From: Deltaproteobacteria bacterium
GTDB taxonomy: Bacteria > Myxococcota > B64-G9
DNA: 7,487 nucleotides
Reading direction: 5' to 3'
NCBI GenBank assembly: GCA_003647095.1
Contig: QMME01000187.1
Location: 1 to 7,487 of the forward strand
The position numbers and the translations under genes are program-made. The notes beneath the pieces are model-generated. The model was not told the origin of the DNA. It searched no databases and worked only from the letters and a program-made list of their open reading frames with translations. Positions 5,949 to 7,487 of the stretch are shown here, one piece after another; the stretch's first letter is position 1, and the number at the start of each line of letters is the position of its first letter.

Positions 5949-7487
5949 GCACCAAGAGAGCAACCCGGCCGCAGCGCCGGCCCGGCTGGTACTGGTCACC
6001 GGTGTTACTGGTCGTCATTCTTCTGGCCACGGGATCGGCAGGGGCAACAGATCGACTGGCACGCATGGCCAGGAGCCTGATCAGCGGCAGCGGGATACTC
6101 GACTACGACCTGGCCGCCGACCGTTTCTCCCGGATCAACGATCCGCGGGTCCTGGGAGTACTGCTGAAGCTCACCGACAGCGAGAACACCGTGGCCCGTG
6201 CCGCCGCGGCCGGAGTCTTGTGGCGCTACAACGACGTTTCCGTCCGCAAGAAGCTGGTATCCCTCTTGCGTGACGCAGCGGAGGCGGTTCGCATCGAGGC
6301 GGCCAAGTCACTGTGCCTGATGGGCTACACCGCCAACCTCTCGGTGGTGGCGGCGGCCCTGGCCTCACCACAACAGAACAGCCGCATCAGGTCCTTGAAA
6401 GCCCTGGCGCAAATTAACACCGACGAGTCGCGCCAGGCCGTTCAGAAGTTCAAGTCCGGACCGGTACCCACGGTACGCCTGTGGCAAGCCTACGCCCGGT
6501 ACCGGTTGGGAGTGAAGAAGCAGGCCCAGCTGAAATTGCTCTCGCGCCCGCTGCTGCAGCCGTTGCAGTCACCCGGGCTGGCGGGTGTCAGGGATCCCAG
6601 CCCCCAGGATCTGCGACGCCTGGCCCGGCGCTACACCAGGAACAAGCCACTACGCCGCCAGGCCGCGCTGGCGCTTGCCCTGGCCGGCGACGAGGAAGCC
6701 CTGCAACTGCTGGCCCGGGCCACGGCCGATCCCTCCTCTTCGGGAGATCCCCTGGGGCCAGCGGCGCTGCTGCGCTTCAAGCCCGACCTGGCGGCCCGCT
6801 CCCTGTCAAACTGCCTGGCCGAGCAAAGCCCCTGGTTGCGCCTGGGCTGCGCCCGGGCCGCCGGCCTGGTGCGGCCGGTCGCCCCTGCGGCTCGCCAGGC
6901 ACTGGCCGCCGCCCTGGCCAGGACCATCGCCGACCCGGCCCGCCTGGTGCGCCAGGCCGCCGCCCGCGCGGCGATCAATGTCTACGATGCCAGCATACGA
7001 CAGGCGTTGCTGGCGGCACTGCAACACCAGGATCTTCAGACCCGGCGCAGCGTGGCCAGGGCCCTGTCACGGGTCGCCGACGCCGAAACTACGACGGGTC
7101 TCCTGGCCGCCCTGTCGACAGAGAACGATGCCGACATCAAGCGCCTGCTCTACCAGGCACTCAATCGCATCGGCTCACCGCGGGCGGTTACGCCACTGCT
7201 GGGGCGGCTCAAGAAGCTGGTAGCCGCGAGCAACCACGACCTGCGCGTCAGCGCGGAAATTCCCCTGTGCGTGGCAGCCCTCGGCGGCAGCGGCGAACTG
7301 GCCGCCCGGGGAGCGCTGGCGGCCATGAAAGGAGCCCCCGACAACTGGCGCCAGGTCCTGGTGGAGGTGCTGGCCCACACGGGAAGTCGAGGTGGCCTCG
7401 ATTTCTTCCTGAACCGCATGCGCGAGGAGCCCCCCGATCCGGAAGGACCGGAGGTGCGCTTCTTCGACAGCCTGCCCACCGAGATGA
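5933..7487 (+). CDS. Exported HEAT-repeat protein, 3' end beyond the window
   Basis: The frame from GTG 5933 stays open for 518 codons to the window end, so the protein is at least 518 residues. It starts with a long basic stretch (TKRATRPQRRPGW, 7-19), then a hydrophobic core (about 20-34, WSPVLLVVILLATG) and a signal-peptidase-like SAGA-TD site near residue 38. It is therefore probably secreted to the periplasm, or anchored there if uncleaved. The mature part is a solenoid of paired helices with HEAT/PBS-lyase-like repeats. They are clear at about 70-150 (DPRVLGVLLKLTDSENTVARAAAAG; VRIEAAKSLCLMG) and 330-430 (DPARLVRQAAARAAINV; TRRSVARALSRVADAETTTGLLAAL; IKRLLYQALNRIGSPRAVTPLL). The region between them is also helical but less regular. 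HEAT solenoids bind other proteins and no catalytic motif is visible. The 16-base overlap with the CheA-like gene argues for a shared function, possibly contacting the periplasmic part of the receptor-like protein (inference). No gene name is recognised. Confidence 0.85.
   Translation, partial: MYFSLGTKRATRPQRRPGWYWSPVLLVVILLATGSAGATDRLARMARSLISGSGILDYDLAADRFSRINDPRVLGVLLKLTDSENTVARAAAAGVLWRYNDVSVRKKLVSLLRDAAEAVRIEAAKSLCLMGYTANLSVVAAALASPQQNSRIRSLKALAQINTDESRQAVQKFKSGPVPTVRLWQAYARYRLGVKKQAQLKLLSRPLLQPLQSPGLAGVRDPSPQDLRRLARRYTRNKPLRRQAALALALAGDEEALQLLARATADPSSSGDPLGPAALLRFKPDLAARSLSNCLAEQSPWLRLGCARAAGLVRPVAPAARQALAAALARTIADPARLVRQAAARAAINVYDASIRQALLAALQHQDLQTRRSVARALSRVADAETTTGLLAALSTENDADIKRLLYQALNRIGSPRAVTPLLGRLKKLVAASNHDLRVSAEIPLCVAALGGSGELAARGALAAMKGAPDNWRQVLVEVLAHTGSRGGLDFFLNRMREEPPDPEGPEVRFFDSLPTEM

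Overview
The window is GC-rich, densely packed bacterial DNA with every real gene on the + strand. It opens with the last 54 codons of a groEL gene. The GroEL tail, a receiver-DUF4388 response regulator and a Pil/Chp-flavoured chemosensory cluster together suggest a Gram-negative, deltaproteobacterial-type organism (Desulfobacterota or Myxococcota-like). This is an inference from family habits and is not certain.

Layout: groEL 3' end (1-166); a gene-free gap of about 175 bases holding a nested inverted repeat (203-270), a possible promoter (276-304) and a strong ribosome binding site; a class II glutamine amidotransferase-like protein (342-1151); a receiver + DUF4388 response regulator (1204-2415); a two-pass membrane protein that looks like an eroded methyl-accepting chemotaxis protein (2446-4608); a protein that looks like an eroded CheA/ChpA histidine kinase (4611-5948); and an exported HEAT-repeat protein (5933 to beyond the window end). 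Gaps between the five genes after groEL are 52, 30, 2 and -16 bases, so they are probably one operon.

The main point is that the operon has the shape of a chemosensory pathway (receptor, kinase, response regulator) with catalytic hallmarks lost from two members. The receptor keeps the tip-helix register, but the Glu and Arg residues of the CheA/CheW-binding turn are replaced by a proline-rich turn. The CheA-like protein keeps an HPt-like helix with its His, a shrunken ATPase-like core and a CheW-like tail, but lacks most of the N-box and all of the second glycine box and lid. The response regulator, in contrast, keeps every phosphorylation residue. The amidotransferase-like protein keeps its N-terminal Cys but has Val where the oxyanion-hole Asn is expected. 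All frames are long and open with good ribosome binding sites, so this looks like a repurposed pathway and not decay. A plausible reading, as inference only, is a membrane-anchored scaffold or envelope-sensing complex that evolved from a Pil-Chp-type chemosensory system and now includes a periplasmic HEAT-repeat partner.
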